A stretch of 42,880 bases of DNA from an uncultured Oscillospiraceae bacterium (GCA_947629915.1 CANRFN010000040.1:1-42880); one strand, 5' to 3'; counted from the first letter of the stretch, positions 25,643-34,793 are shown. Translations and numbers: made by a program. The notes: a model not told the origin generated them from the letters alone.

Positions 25643-28582
25643 TCAGTTGCCCTGATGCATGCGCTCTTCCATGGCGGCCATGAGGGAGCGAATCCGAATC
25701 TTTACGGCCCCCAAGTTGCTGATGTCGTCGATCTTCAGCTGGGTGTAGAGCTTGCCGCCGGCCTCCAGGATGCTGCGCACCTCGTCGCCGGTGATGGCGT
25801 CTGTGCCGCAGCCGAAGGACACCAGCTGCACCAGCTGCATGTCCGGCTGGGTGCACACATACCGGGCGGCGTTGTACATCCGGGCCTGGAAGGTCCACTG
25901 GTTCAGCACCTTCCGGGGCTCGTAGTTCTCCAGGTACGCCACCGCGTCCTCGCTGATCACCACAAAGCCGAAGGAGCCGATGAGCTCATCGATGCCGTGG
26001 TTGATCTCGGGGTCTATGTGGTACGGGCGGCCGGCCAGCACGATGATGGGCCGCTTCTCCTGCCGGGCCTGGTCGATATAGGCCCTGCCGGTCTCCCGGA
26101 TGTCCTTCACATGGGCCTCATAGGCCTCGTACGCCTCCCGGATGGCGGCTTTTGCCTCGTGCCGGGGGATGCGGAAGGCGTCCGCAAACCACTGGGAGCC
26201 CAGCCGCTCGTAGTCCTTGGGCCGGTGGAGGCCGGCGTACGGGTTGAGAAAGCGGGTCTTGCTGAGCTCTTTCACGTTGGCGGCCAGCAGCTCGGGATAG
26301 TACGCCACCACGGGGCAGTTGTAGTTGTTGTCCGAGATCTGCTCATTGAAGTTATAGGACATGCAGGGGTAGAAGATGGCGTCCACGTCCTCGTCCACGA
26401 GATAGGCCACATGGCCGTGGAGCAGCTTTGCCGGATAGCACACGGTGTCACTGGGGATGGTCCGCTGCCCCCGGAGGTAGAGCTTCCGGGAGGACTCGGG
26501 GGAGAGCACCACCTCGAAGTTCAGCTTGGTGAACACCGCATACCAGAAGGGCAGGTTCTCATACATGTTGAGACCGAAGGGGATGCCGATGCGCCCCCGG
26601 GAGCCGTTGCCCTTGCCCACGCCGGAGAGAGTGCGGAGTTTGCGGTACTTGTACCGGTACAGGTTGGGAAGCTCGATCCGCTCCTTGCCGAGAGGCCGGG
26701 AGCAGCGGTTGCCGGAGATAAACCGGCGGCCGCCGTCAAAGGTGTTCACGGTGAGGGAGCAGTGGTTGGTGCAGAGGTTGCAGGTCACCGGGCGTGCGGT
26801 GTGGGAGAAGGACTGCAGGGCCTCCAGGCTCAGGAGACTGGACTTCTCCAGGTGGAGGTTCTTGGCGCAGAGGGCGGCGCCAAATGCCCCCATGATCCCG
26901 GCGATCACCGGCCGGGTGACATCCCGCCCCAGCTCCTGTTCAAAGGCCCGGAGCACGGCATCGTTGTAGAAGGTGCCACCCTGGACCACGATGTGCTTGC
27001 CGAGGTCATCGGCGTTGGCCGCCCGGATGACCTTATAGATGGCGTTTTTTACGATGGAGATGGAGAGGCCTGCGCTGATGTCCTCCACCGAAGCCCCGTC
27101 CTTCTGGGCCTGTTTCACGGAGCTATTCATAAACACCGTGCAGCGGCTGCCCAGATTCACCGGCTTCTGGGTGAAGAGGCCCAGTTTGGCGAAGTCTGCG
27201 ATGGAGTAGCCCAGGGCCTTGGCAAAGGTCTCGATGAAGGAGCCGCAGCCGGAGGAGCAGGCCTCGTTCAGCATGATGGAGTCCACGGCGCCGTTTCGGA
27301 TCTTGAAGCACTTCATGTCCTGGCCGCCGATGTCGATGATGAAGTCCACGTCCGGGTTGAAGTGGGCCGCGGCCCGGTAGTGGGCCACCGTCTCCACGAG
27401 GCCGGCATCGCAGGAGAAGGCGTTGCGGATGAGGTCCTCGCCGTATCCCGTAACAGCACTTCCTTTGATGGTGATCCGGTCCCCGCAGAGGCCGTAGATG
27501 GTCTTCAGCTGGTCCAGGACGATGGCCACCGGGTTGCCCTGGTTGGAGTGGTAGTAGGTGTAGAGGATGCCGCCGTCCGGGGCGATGAGCACCATCTTGG
27601 TGGTGGTGGAGCCGGCATCGATGCCCAGGTATGCATCGCCTTTATATGTATGGATGTCCAGCTCCGGCGGGGCGGAGGCGTTGTGCCGGGCGCAGAAGGC
27701 ATCGTACTCCTCCTGACTGGCGAAGAGGGGCGGCATGGTGTCCACCACCGAGGTGGCCTCTTTGGACTCCTCCAGCAGCTGCAGCCAGTGCTCAAAGGGC
27801 TGGGGGTTGTAGTCCTCGGCGCAGAGGGCGGCGCCGATGGCCGCAAAGCAGTCCCCGTCCTCCGGGAAGATGGCGTGCTGCTCGTCCAGCTGCAGGGTGG
27901 TTACAAACCGCTCCCGGAGGCCCATGAGGAAGTGGAGGGGGCCCCCTAAAAAGACGATCTTGCCCTTCAGCTCCCGGCCCTGGGTGAGGCCTGCCACCGT
28001 CTGGTCCACCACCGCCTGGAAGATGGACGCCGCCACGTCCTCCTTCCGGCCGCCCTGGTTCAAAATGGGCTGGATGTCGCTCTTGGCGAACACGCCGCAC
28101 CGGCTGGCGATGGGGTAGATCTTCTCGTGTTGCAGGGAGAGAGTGTCCAGCTCCGAGACGGAGACGTTCATGAGCGTGGCCATCTGGTCTATGAAGGCGC
28201 CGGTGCCCCCGGCACAGGAGCCGTTCATCCGCTCCTCCAGGGCCCCGCCGAAGAAGATGATCTTGGCGTCCTCGCCCCCCAGCTCGATCACGGCATCGGT
28301 GTCCGGGATGAAGGTGTTCACCGCGGCGGCGGTGGCATACACCTCCTGCACGAAGTCCAGTCCGGCGGCCTTGGCCACGCCCAGGCCGGCGGACCCCGTC
28401 ACCACCAGGCGGACGTCTTTTCCCGCCAGCAGATCCCCCACTGAGCGCAGGGTCTCGCAGGCACGCTCTCTGGCCTTGGAGTAGTGGCGCTCATAGGAGC
28501 GGAACAGGAGCTTGTTGTTTTCGTCTAGGACGACGACCTTTACGGTTGTGGAGCCGATATCGATGCCGACGCGGAGATTCAT
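25643..28582 (-). CDS. Acyl-CoA dehydratase activase, two BadF/BcrA ATPase domains plus DUF2229
   Basis: About 979 residues. Two ASKHA ATPase domains are visible: GIDIGSTTVKVV at the start and GIDAGSTTTKMV near 315, each followed by its phosphate-2 and adenosine motifs (IELGGEDAKI, IDIGGQDMKCF). Cluster-binding cysteine motifs are NGSCAGGTGAF and NEACSSGCGSFIE. The C-terminal third is DUF2229-like, with TCNLCTNHCSLTV and IGIPFGLNMYENLPFW. Such proteins use ATP to push an electron onto a dehydratase. I choose the ATG at 28582, preceded by GGGGTGG; a GTG three codons earlier is possible. It is the first gene of a minus-strand operon with the dehydratase-like and GNAT genes. Confidence 0.92.
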   Translation of the reverse strand: MNLRVGIDIGSTTVKVVVLDENNKLLFRSYERHYSKARERACETLRSVGDLLAGKDVRLVVTGSAGLGVAKAAGLDFVQEVYATAAAVNTFIPDTDAVIELGGEDAKIIFFGGALEERMNGSCAGGTGAFIDQMATLMNVSVSELDTLSLQHEKIYPIASRCGVFAKSDIQPILNQGGRKEDVAASIFQAVVDQTVAGLTQGRELKGKIVFLGGPLHFLMGLRERFVTTLQLDEQHAIFPEDGDCFAAIGAALCAEDYNPQPFEHWLQLLEESKEATSVVDTMPPLFASQEEYDAFCARHNASAPPELDIHTYKGDAYLGIDAGSTTTKMVLIAPDGGILYTYYHSNQGNPVAIVLDQLKTIYGLCGDRITIKGSAVTGYGEDLIRNAFSCDAGLVETVAHYRAAAHFNPDVDFIIDIGGQDMKCFKIRNGAVDSIMLNEACSSGCGSFIETFAKALGYSIADFAKLGLFTQKPVNLGSRCTVFMNSSVKQAQKDGASVEDISAGLSISIVKNAIYKVIRAANADDLGKHIVVQGGTFYNDAVLRAFEQELGRDVTRPVIAGIMGAFGAALCAKNLHLEKSSLLSLEALQSFSHTARPVTCNLCTNHCSLTVNTFDGGRRFISGNRCSRPLGKERIELPNLYRYKYRKLRTLSGVGKGNGSRGRIGIPFGLNMYENLPFWYAVFTKLNFEVVLSPESSRKLYLRGQRTIPSDTVCYPAKLLHGHVAYLVDEDVDAIFYPCMSYNFNEQISDNNYNCPVVAYYPELLAANVKELSKTRFLNPYAGLHRPKDYERLGSQWFADAFRIPRHEAKAAIREAYEAYEAHVKDIRETGRAYIDQARQEKRPIIVLAGRPYHIDPEINHGIDELIGSFGFVVISEDAVAYLENYEPRKVLNQWTFQARMYNAARYVCTQPDMQLVQLVSFGCGTDAITGDEVRSILEAGGKLYTQLKIDDISNLGAVKIRIRSLMAAMEERMHQGN

Positions 28583-28618
28583 GAAGGCCACCCCATTCAG
28601 AATATGTTCTGGATTCTA

Positions 28619-28647
28619 TTGACATCCGGGCGAAACTATACGATAAT
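28619..28647 (+). promoter_or_regulatory. Promoter of the glycosyltransferase-xth operon
   Basis: A perfect -35 TTGACA (28619-28624), an exact 17-nt spacer and GATAAT (28642-28647). Transcription should start near 28654 and run through the opposing promoter at 28682-28710. Confidence 0.7.
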
Positions 28648-28681
28648 GCAACGGCAGAGACCCGCCGCCGCGCAGAGAGCC

Positions 28682-28710
28682 ATTATAGTGGACGGGATGC
28701 CTTTTTTCAA
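28682..28710 (-). promoter_or_regulatory. Promoter of the activase operon
   Basis: On the minus strand TTGAAA (28705-28710), an exact 17-nt spacer and a perfect TATAAT (28682-28687). Transcription should start near 28675 and run leftward across the opposing promoter. Confidence 0.7.
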
Positions 28711-28786
28711 TAGAAGATTTGTGAACGATTCCCGCCAATCGACAATTTTTGCAGAGATTGCAGGCGGGGAAGTCTGGAGGGAACCA

Positions 28787-30664
28787 ATGAAACGGACGCA
28801 AGACCGGCGGATGCCGGCAGTTTATGAGGGAATGTTGGGGGCCGGGGTGCTCCTGTTCACGGGGATGTGGCTGGCCGCAGCGGGGCTCCATACGGGGAAC
28901 TGGGGAGACAACATGCTGCTGCTCCTGCTGTGTACCCTCTTCGGCGTGCTGGCGCTGCTCCTGCTGTACCGGGACGGCCTGGACATGAAGCTGTGTATGC
29001 TGTGTGCGCTCCCGGTGCTGCTGGGCATGCTGCTCCGGATCCGCTGTATGGACTACAGCAGCGGGGACTACGAGGACTTCCTGGCCCGGTGGCTGCAGTT
29101 CTTCCGGGACAACGGCGGATTTGCCGCCATCAAGACCTACTCTGGGGACTACAACGCCCCCTATCTCTATGTGCTGGCCATTATCTCCATGCTCAGCCAG
29201 CCGGAGCTCTACCTCATCAAGCTCTTCTCCATCCTGGCAGATGTGGTGCTGGCCTGGGGCGGCTTCCGGGTGGTGAAGGCGGTGCGGGACCAGGGGCCGG
29301 AGGATCCCATGCCCGCCATCGCCTTCTCCGTGCTGATGGTCCTGCCCACCGTGATGGCCAACAGCGCCTACTGGGGCCAGTGCGACAGCTTCTACGGGGC
29401 CCTCATCCTCCACGCCATGGCCAAGGCCCTCACCGGCAAGGAGAAGACCTCGGCGGTGCTGGTGGGGGCGGCCTTTGCGGTGAAGCTGCAGTCTGTGTTC
29501 CTGATCCCCCTGTGGGGCGTGCTGTGGCTGGCCAAGCGGTACAAGTTCCGGAATCTGTTCTGTGCGCCCCTGTCCTTCATCGTGCTGTGCCTGCCGGCGG
29601 TGCTGCTGGGCCGGCCGGTGATGGATGTGCTGAACGTGTACCTCCACCAGACCGTGGAGTACCAGGACCGGCTGGTGCTGAACGCCCCCAGCGTCTACCA
29701 GTTCATCCCCAACGGGGCAAAGCCGGACCCGGTGGCGGCGGGGCGGATCGGCATCATCGCCGCCTTTGTGCTGGTGCTGGTCCTCATGGGGATCGGCTTG
29801 ATCTTCCGCAACAAGCTGGACAACCGGGCGGCCCTCTCCATCGCCGCCGTGATGGCCGTGGGGGTGCCCTTCTTCCTGCCCCACATGCATGAGCGCTATT
29901 TCTACCTGGCGGACATCGTGATGGTGTGCCTGGTGATGATCAATCCCAAGGCGCTCCCGGCGGCCGCCATGGAGTGGTTCAGCTCTATGGCCAGCTACAT
30001 CGTGTACCTGCGCCTCAAGTACAACTTCATCCTCCACATCGCCGGCAACACCTATGTGATGGCGGTGGAGGCCGGGCTGATGCTGGCGGCCCTCATCTGG
30101 TCTGCGGTGATCATGGGCATGGAACTGAGCCGGGCATACAAGAGCCTGCAGCTGGGGGCCGGCGGCGCAGCTGTGGCCGCTGGCGCCGCCCCCAAGAAGG
30201 GGAAGAAAGCCGCCAAGGGGGAGAAAGTGCCCAAGGCGGAGAAGGACTCCAACGCAGACAAGAAGGCCAAGGCTTCCGAGGAGCATGATGCCGCTGAGAG
30301 ACCAGACGCAGGCCAGGCGGCAGAGAAAGACGAGAAGCCGGAGAAGCCCGCGGGCGCGGCCAAGAAGAAGCCCGGCCGGCGGCTGGCTAAGAACAAGAAG
30401 GAGACGAAACCGGCGGCCAAATCCGAGCCCGCTGGAGAGGCAGCGCAGGGGGCCGGATCGGAGAGCGAGCCGGAGGCGGAGACTGCGCCTGCGATCCCGT
30501 CCAACGGCAGGATCAAACTCCCCGGGGCGGACAAGCTGCCTGAGGTGTGGAGCCTCGACATGCCGGACGAGGACGAGCTAGCGGCCGATGTTGGAACAGA
30601 GAGAGACCGTGCGCAGCCCGGGGCAGAGCACCCCGCAGAGGTTGCAGACAAAGAGGAGGACTGA
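28787..30664 (+). CDS. GT-C type membrane glycosyltransferase with long lysine-rich cytosolic tail
   Basis: A 625-residue protein with about ten hydrophobic segments in the first 455 residues, laid out like GT87/GT39-type mannosyltransferases that use polyprenyl-phosphate sugars. The first outside loop has the acidic DYSSGDYEDF near 88-97, where GT-C enzymes carry their catalytic acidic residues; ANSAYWGQCDSFYGAL near 190 and FFLPHMHERYFYLAD near 365 are family landmarks. From about residue 468 the protein is a low-complexity tail of Lys, Ala, Glu and Pro. It ends with a short conserved-looking PSNGRIKLPGADKLPEVWSL. The ATG at 28787 follows CTGGAGGG. It is four bases before xth. The acceptor is unknown; a cell-wall glycopolymer is likely. 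Confidence 0.85.
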   Translation: MKRTQDRRMPAVYEGMLGAGVLLFTGMWLAAAGLHTGNWGDNMLLLLLCTLFGVLALLLLYRDGLDMKLCMLCALPVLLGMLLRIRCMDYSSGDYEDFLARWLQFFRDNGGFAAIKTYSGDYNAPYLYVLAIISMLSQPELYLIKLFSILADVVLAWGGFRVVKAVRDQGPEDPMPAIAFSVLMVLPTVMANSAYWGQCDSFYGALILHAMAKALTGKEKTSAVLVGAAFAVKLQSVFLIPLWGVLWLAKRYKFRNLFCAPLSFIVLCLPAVLLGRPVMDVLNVYLHQTVEYQDRLVLNAPSVYQFIPNGAKPDPVAAGRIGIIAAFVLVLVLMGIGLIFRNKLDNRAALSIAAVMAVGVPFFLPHMHERYFYLADIVMVCLVMINPKALPAAAMEWFSSMASYIVYLRLKYNFILHIAGNTYVMAVEAGLMLAALIWSAVIMGMELSRAYKSLQLGAGGAAVAAGAAPKKGKKAAKGEKVPKAEKDSNADKKAKASEEHDAAERPDAGQAAEKDEKPEKPAGAAKKKPGRRLAKNKKETKPAAKSEPAGEAAQGAGSESEPEAETAPAIPSNGRIKLPGADKLPEVWSLDMPDEDELAADVGTERDRAQPGAEHPAEVADKEED

Positions 30665-30668
30665 AGCG

Positions 30669-31430
30669 ATGAGACTGGTGTCCTGGAATGTGAACGGCCT
30701 GCGGGCCTGTCTGGAAAAGGGCTTTCGGGCGTCCATGCTGGATCTCGACCCGGATGTGATCTGCCTGCAGGAGATCAAGATGGTGAAGGGCCAGGCGGAT
30801 GTGGATCTGCCGGGGTACCAGGAGTACTGGTACTCCGCGGAGAAAAAGGGGTACTCCGGAACCGCCATCTTCACCCGGCAGGAGCCCATCTCCGTGTCCT
30901 TCGGCATGGGCATTGAAAAGCACGACCACGAGGGCCGGCTCATCACCATGGAGTTCCCGTCCTTCTGGCTGGTGAACTGCTACACCCCCAACGCCCAGGA
31001 GGGCCTGGTGCGGATTGAGTACCGGATGCAGTGGGAGGACGATCTGCTGGAGTACCTGCAGAGCCTGGACAGGACCAAGCCGGTGGTGTACTGCGGGGAC
31101 CTGAACGTGGCCCATGAGGAGATCGACCTGAAAAACCCCAAGACCAACCGGGGCAACGCCGGCTTCTCCGATGAGGAGCGGGAGAAGATGACCCGGCTGC
31201 TGTCCAGCGGCTTTGCAGACACCTTCCGCCGGCTGCACCCGGACAAGACCGGGGCGTATTCCTGGTGGAGCTACCGCTTCCGGGCCCGGGAGAAGAACGC
31301 CGGATGGCGCATCGACTACTTCATCGTGTCCGATCGGTGGATGGACCGGGTACAGGCCTCCTCCATCCACCCGGACATCTTCGGCAGCGACCACTGCCCG
31401 GTGTCCCTGGACCTGGACGTGGAGGGCTAA
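30669..31430 (+). CDS. xth: Exodeoxyribonuclease III (AP endonuclease)
   Basis: A 253-residue ExoIII/APE1-type enzyme that cuts DNA at abasic sites in base excision repair. The metal-binding Glu is in LQEIKM near 34, the tyrosine region in NCYTPNAQEG near 106, the catalytic GDLNVAHEEIDL near 144, WRIDYFIVS near 218, and the final SDHCPV near 243. The ATG at 30669 has GAGGAGG nine bases upstream. It is four bases after the glycosyltransferase stop, so the two are co-transcribed although their functions are unrelated. A bidirectional terminator follows at 31583. Confidence 0.95.
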   Translation: MRLVSWNVNGLRACLEKGFRASMLDLDPDVICLQEIKMVKGQADVDLPGYQEYWYSAEKKGYSGTAIFTRQEPISVSFGMGIEKHDHEGRLITMEFPSFWLVNCYTPNAQEGLVRIEYRMQWEDDLLEYLQSLDRTKPVVYCGDLNVAHEEIDLKNPKTNRGNAGFSDEEREKMTRLLSSGFADTFRRLHPDKTGAYSWWSYRFRAREKNAGWRIDYFIVSDRWMDRVQASSIHPDIFGSDHCPVSLDLDVEG

Positions 31431-31582
31431 ATGGCCAGGCTGATGCGCGGTGTGCGTTGCGGACCGCCTCTGTGCAACGTCTGCAGCGGGATGGAGTGCC
31501 CAGCACAGGGTGAAAACGATAGACAGCCGCTGAGAGAAAGCTGTAAAGGGTAAGACATAGACAGATCTTGAGATAGCATACA

Positions 31583-31616
31583 AAAACGGCACGGCGCAGA
31601 GGCGCCGTGCCGTTTT
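31583..31616. terminator. Bidirectional terminator
   Basis: AAAACGGCACGGCGC and its complement form a perfect 15-bp stem with a 4-nt loop. A/T runs on both sides serve xth (plus) and the lipoprotein gene (minus). Confidence 0.85.
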
Positions 31617-31621
31617 GAATA

Positions 31622-32173
31622 TCAGCCCACCGGGGTGGTGTCCAGGGCGAAGGTGTCCAGCATCAGCCCCTTGGCGCTGAGCTCTTCCGGGGTCTCCTCC
31701 CCGATGCCGCCCAGCTCCATGAGGATGCTGCCGCTGCCGCAGGGGATCACATGGACGAAGACCGCGCTGTCTTCCGTGTCGTACTGCAGGGTCTTGGTCT
31801 GCACCGGCGGATCCCCCAGGCCCCCGTCTGCCACGGAGTCTGCCGGCAGGTCCTTCTGCAGGAGGATGCCGTTTACGGTGTCCTCCGGGGACAGCTCCGG
31901 ATATCCCACGAGGGAGACGTACACCTTGGGGTTGGTGCGGGAGGTGAAGGAGGCGCCGTCTGCCGTCTCAGTGCATTGGAAGATATCCGGGCGGTACTGG
32001 AGCGAGCAGAGGCCGGAGATGCGGTATGTCTCCGGGGGCGCCGTTGCCGGCGGGGCCTCGGTGTTGATCACCAGGGCTGGCGTCTCGGTGGGGGTGACGC
32101 TGCTGGCCTCCCCTTTGCAGGCGGCCAGCAGGAGGGTGAGAAACAGAAATAATAGGACAATTTTCGGCTTCAT
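31622..32173 (-). CDS. Lipoprotein of unknown function
   Basis: A 183-residue lipoprotein: a hydrophobic signal peptide (residues 4-17) ends in the lipobox LLAAC with Cys19. A Thr/Pro/Ala-rich linker (residues about 24-50) precedes a small globular domain holding a few cysteines (Cys56, Cys66 and Cys145 by eye). It is the last gene of the redox module, 33 bases after the polyferredoxin-TlpA gene. That context suggests it may be a partner or substrate of the exported thioredoxin domain, but the domain itself is not recognised. Confidence 0.8.
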   Translation of the reverse strand: MKPKIVLLFLFLTLLLAACKGEASSVTPTETPALVINTEAPPATAPPETYRISGLCSLQYRPDIFQCTETADGASFTSRTNPKVYVSLVGYPELSPEDTVNGILLQKDLPADSVADGGLGDPPVQTKTLQYDTEDSAVFVHVIPCGSGSILMELGGIGEETPEELSAKGLMLDTFALDTTPVG

Positions 32174-32206
32174 TGACGATCTTCCTTTTTGTGCTGGGGG
32201 TATGTC

Positions 32207-33673
32207 TTATTCTTCCAGGAGGGGCTGCACCAGGGACTCCAGGAGCTCATAGGTAACCGATCCGACTTTGTTGTACACGATGACGCCGTTCGGGTCGATC
32301 ACCGCGGTCTGGGGCAGCATGGTGGAGCCGTTCAGCCCTGCGATGACGGAGCCATCGTCCTGGGCGAAGGGCATGGTGTACGGCTGGGCGGCCAGGTATT
32401 CCTCCACATCGTCTGTGATGAGATCGGAGTGGATGGCGAGAATGACGATGTCCGGGTAGGCCTCGTGGAGCTGCTGGAAGTACGGCAGCTCCGCCACGCA
32501 CGGGGTGCACCAGGTGGCCCAGAAGTTCAGCACCACCACCTGCCCTCTGTGTTGGGACAGGGTGAAGTCCTCGCCGCCGTAGACCGGGATGGTGAAGTCC
32601 GCCGCCAGGTTGCCCACCTCGGCGCCAACGGTGCGGGCATCGGGCGGGGCGGAGGAGACGGGACTGGAGCTCACCGGGGCGTCCGCTGCGGTGGGCACAT
32701 TGGCTACAACGAGCACCATCGCCAGGGCCACCAGGGCCGCGATCCAGGCGATCCGGCGGTTCTTTCGAAGCTTGTCTGCCCGGGGGGCCTCCTCCATGGC
32801 GCTGGCCCGGAGGGTGAGCTTGCCCGCCTGCAGGGAGATGGCGGAGGTGGGGCACACGTCGATGCAGCCGCCGCAGTGGATGCACTCGTGGTCCCCCACA
32901 TGCCGGATGTCCATCTGGCAGTGGCCCACGCACCTGCCGCAGTGGGTGCACTTGCTCTCATTCACCTTCACGCCCACGATGTTGAACTTGGCAAAGAGGC
33001 CGTACAGGGCGCCCAGGGGGCACAGGAACCGGCAGAAGGCCCGATAGACGAAGATACACGCGCTGAGGATGAGCACCAATATGACGAACTTCCGGGTGAA
33101 GAGGATGTTCAGCATGGAGAACTTCTCGGCGTTCACCGGGTTGGAGAGCAGCCCGATGGCCCCCTCCAACGTGCCCGCCGGGCAGATGTACTTGCAGAAG
33201 GCCGGCACCGGGTACTTCTGGGCGGCATACCACAGGGGGACGATGATCACCAGCACCAGGAGCAGGACGTACTTCACCCAGGAGAGAACACGGGTGACGG
33301 CGTTCTTCTTCAGTTTGGGGGTGGGGATCTTGTGGAGCAGCTCCTGGATCAGGCCGAAGGGGCAGAGAAACCCGCAGATGGTGCGGCCCAAGGTGATGCC
33401 GAAGAGGGTGAGGATGCCCAGCACATACCAGGGCGCCCGGTTGCCGGTGGAGGCCAGGGCGTTCTGCAGCGCCCCCAGCGGACAGGCCCCGATGGCCCCG
33501 GGACAGGAGTAGCAGTTGAGGCCCGGCACACAGAGGTACTTAGACTTGCCGGTGTAGATCTCGCCCTCGATATATCCCTTGATCTGGGCGTTGTACAGCA
33601 GCGCTGCATAGAGCTGGATGAGCCGCCGCCTGGAGGGGCGGATCCGCTCCCATAGTGATGTCTTCTTATCCAA
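32207..33673 (-). CDS. NapH-like membrane polyferredoxin fused to an exported TlpA-type thioredoxin domain
   Basis: A 488-residue fusion. Residues 1-240 are a NapH/NosR-like membrane ferredoxin with several cysteine clusters (Cys48, 54, 57 and 64 in LNCYSCPGAIGACPLG; ICGFLCPFG; FCKYICPAG; FCRFLCPLG) between about four membrane segments. Two classical [4Fe-4S] motifs follow (CTHCGRCVGHC and CIHCGGCIDVCP). One membrane helix near 315-333 crosses to the outside. Residues about 355-488 are a TlpA/ResA-like thioredoxin fold with active site WCTPC (Cys389 and Cys392) and cis-proline in MLPQTAVID. The layout suggests electrons go from a cytosolic ferredoxin through the clusters to an external disulfide. 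It starts at TTG behind GGAGTG, overlapping the upstream stop by 8 bases. Confidence 0.9.
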   Translation of the reverse strand: MDKKTSLWERIRPSRRRLIQLYAALLYNAQIKGYIEGEIYTGKSKYLCVPGLNCYSCPGAIGACPLGALQNALASTGNRAPWYVLGILTLFGITLGRTICGFLCPFGLIQELLHKIPTPKLKKNAVTRVLSWVKYVLLLVLVIIVPLWYAAQKYPVPAFCKYICPAGTLEGAIGLLSNPVNAEKFSMLNILFTRKFVILVLILSACIFVYRAFCRFLCPLGALYGLFAKFNIVGVKVNESKCTHCGRCVGHCQMDIRHVGDHECIHCGGCIDVCPTSAISLQAGKLTLRASAMEEAPRADKLRKNRRIAWIAALVALAMVLVVANVPTAADAPVSSSPVSSAPPDARTVGAEVGNLAADFTIPVYGGEDFTLSQHRGQVVVLNFWATWCTPCVAELPYFQQLHEAYPDIVILAIHSDLITDDVEEYLAAQPYTMPFAQDDGSVIAGLNGSTMLPQTAVIDPNGVIVYNKVGSVTYELLESLVQPLLEE

Positions 33674-34424
33674 GGCCGATACACTCCGTACAGATATTCA
33701 CGGCTTTTACCAGTACATCCCAGGCGCCGCCGTTGTAGATGCCCAGAAGGATGAGGACCAGGGAGACCGCCAATACCGCCGCCTGGACCGGGACAGGGGA
33801 CTTGGAAGGCCTGTCTATCGGAGCAGGGGCGCTTTTCGGGGCCTTTTGCATCAGGGCTACCTCTCTCCGGATGCTGCTGCTCTCATAGAGGCTGGCGGCC
33901 AATAGCGCGGCAAAGGCGATGAGCAGCCAGGGCAGCAGGGCAAGCAGCATGGCGCCCATGGTCTTCTCCAGATCCCGATCGGCGAAGTGGGAACCCTGGA
34001 CCAGGTAGACGGCACAGGGGATGGCGCAGAGGACAGAGACCGCGATGGCCGCCATCCACGCGGTGCGGCGCCGCTGCTCCAGTTTCGCAGCATCCGCCGG
34101 CAGGGGATGCACCCGGGTTTTCAGGAGGTGCAACATCTCCCGGGGCGGGCAGCTGAGCTTCTCCTGTTTCGGGACGGTGAGCTTCAGCGCGATGCAGACC
34201 AGCACCGCTATCCCCCACAGGATCAGGACGGGGGAGAGGGCACCCAGCCGTTCCCCTACGATCTCCCGGGACCACACGGGGTGGATCCGCACCCCGGGAG
34301 CGCTGAAGTTCTCCGGCGCGTTGCCGGCCTGATAGATGTCTACGGCCTGCCAGCAGAGCAGCAGACAGACCAGCGCAGTGAGCAGGACCAATGCGATTCG
34401 GGTATAGCGCAGGGCTTTTTCCAT
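33666..34424 (-). CDS. Five-TM membrane protein ending in a CD1871A-like CxxC motif
   Basis: A 252-residue protein with hydrophobic segments near 8-28, 65-84, 122-143, 155-179 and 213-231. The last 40 residues (LAVSLVLILLGIYNGG, then VLVKAVNICTECIGLG) match the small CD1871A family of CxxC-motif membrane proteins, which are normally separate proteins of about 40 residues encoded beside NapH-like ferredoxins. Here that unit is fused to a larger unrecognised membrane part. The two cysteines are 247 and 250, assuming the count by eye. It is the first gene of the redox operon, behind AAAGGAG and a good promoter, and overlaps the polyferredoxin gene. Likely role: membrane partner in transmembrane thiol electron transfer. 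Confidence 0.8.
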   Translation of the reverse strand: MEKALRYTRIALVLLTALVCLLLCWQAVDIYQAGNAPENFSAPGVRIHPVWSREIVGERLGALSPVLILWGIAVLVCIALKLTVPKQEKLSCPPREMLHLLKTRVHPLPADAAKLEQRRRTAWMAAIAVSVLCAIPCAVYLVQGSHFADRDLEKTMGAMLLALLPWLLIAFAALLAASLYESSSIRREVALMQKAPKSAPAPIDRPSKSPVPVQAAVLAVSLVLILLGIYNGGAWDVLVKAVNICTECIGLG

Positions 34425-34480
34425 GTATGGCTCCTTTCTCCAGCTGTCTCACGCGCAGCCGGACTGGTGTTCCAAGCTGC

Positions 34481-34509
34481 ATTATAGTACAGTGCGCTTC
34501 AAAAGACAA
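34481..34509 (-). promoter_or_regulatory. Promoter of the redox operon
   Basis: On the minus strand TTGTCT (34504-34509), an exact 17-nt spacer and a perfect TATAAT (34481-34486), about 45 bases before the first start codon. Confidence 0.7.
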
Positions 34510-34709
34510 ATCCTTTTTCGACAGTTTCCCAGACTTTTGGAAGTTCCCGAGGTTGGCAGCGGCTGCAGTTTGTCCCCGTCTGTATTGGCGCCTGATACTG
34601 CGGCGGCGGGGTTCTCAGAGGGCGCGGAGGCTCTGTACAAGAAAAGACCAGAAATCCAAAAAGAAGAACAAGGTCTTGAAAATGGTGGGGAAAATCTCGT
34701 CCAAGCCCC

Positions 34710-34738
34710 TTGCTTTTCCACTCCCCGTGCGCTAGAAT
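34710..34738 (+). promoter_or_regulatory. Promoter of the small lipoprotein gene
   Basis: TTGCTT (34710-34715), an exact 17-nt spacer and TAGAAT (34733-34738). The region 34510-34709 between the two divergent promoters holds no gene that I can see, only an A-rich tract and a loose AAGACC/GGTCTT pair. Confidence 0.6.
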
Positions 34739-34793
34739 ACGCCTCGAGCAGCTGCTCCGGACCAGTGGGCAGGCTGCGGAGGAGAGAAACACA

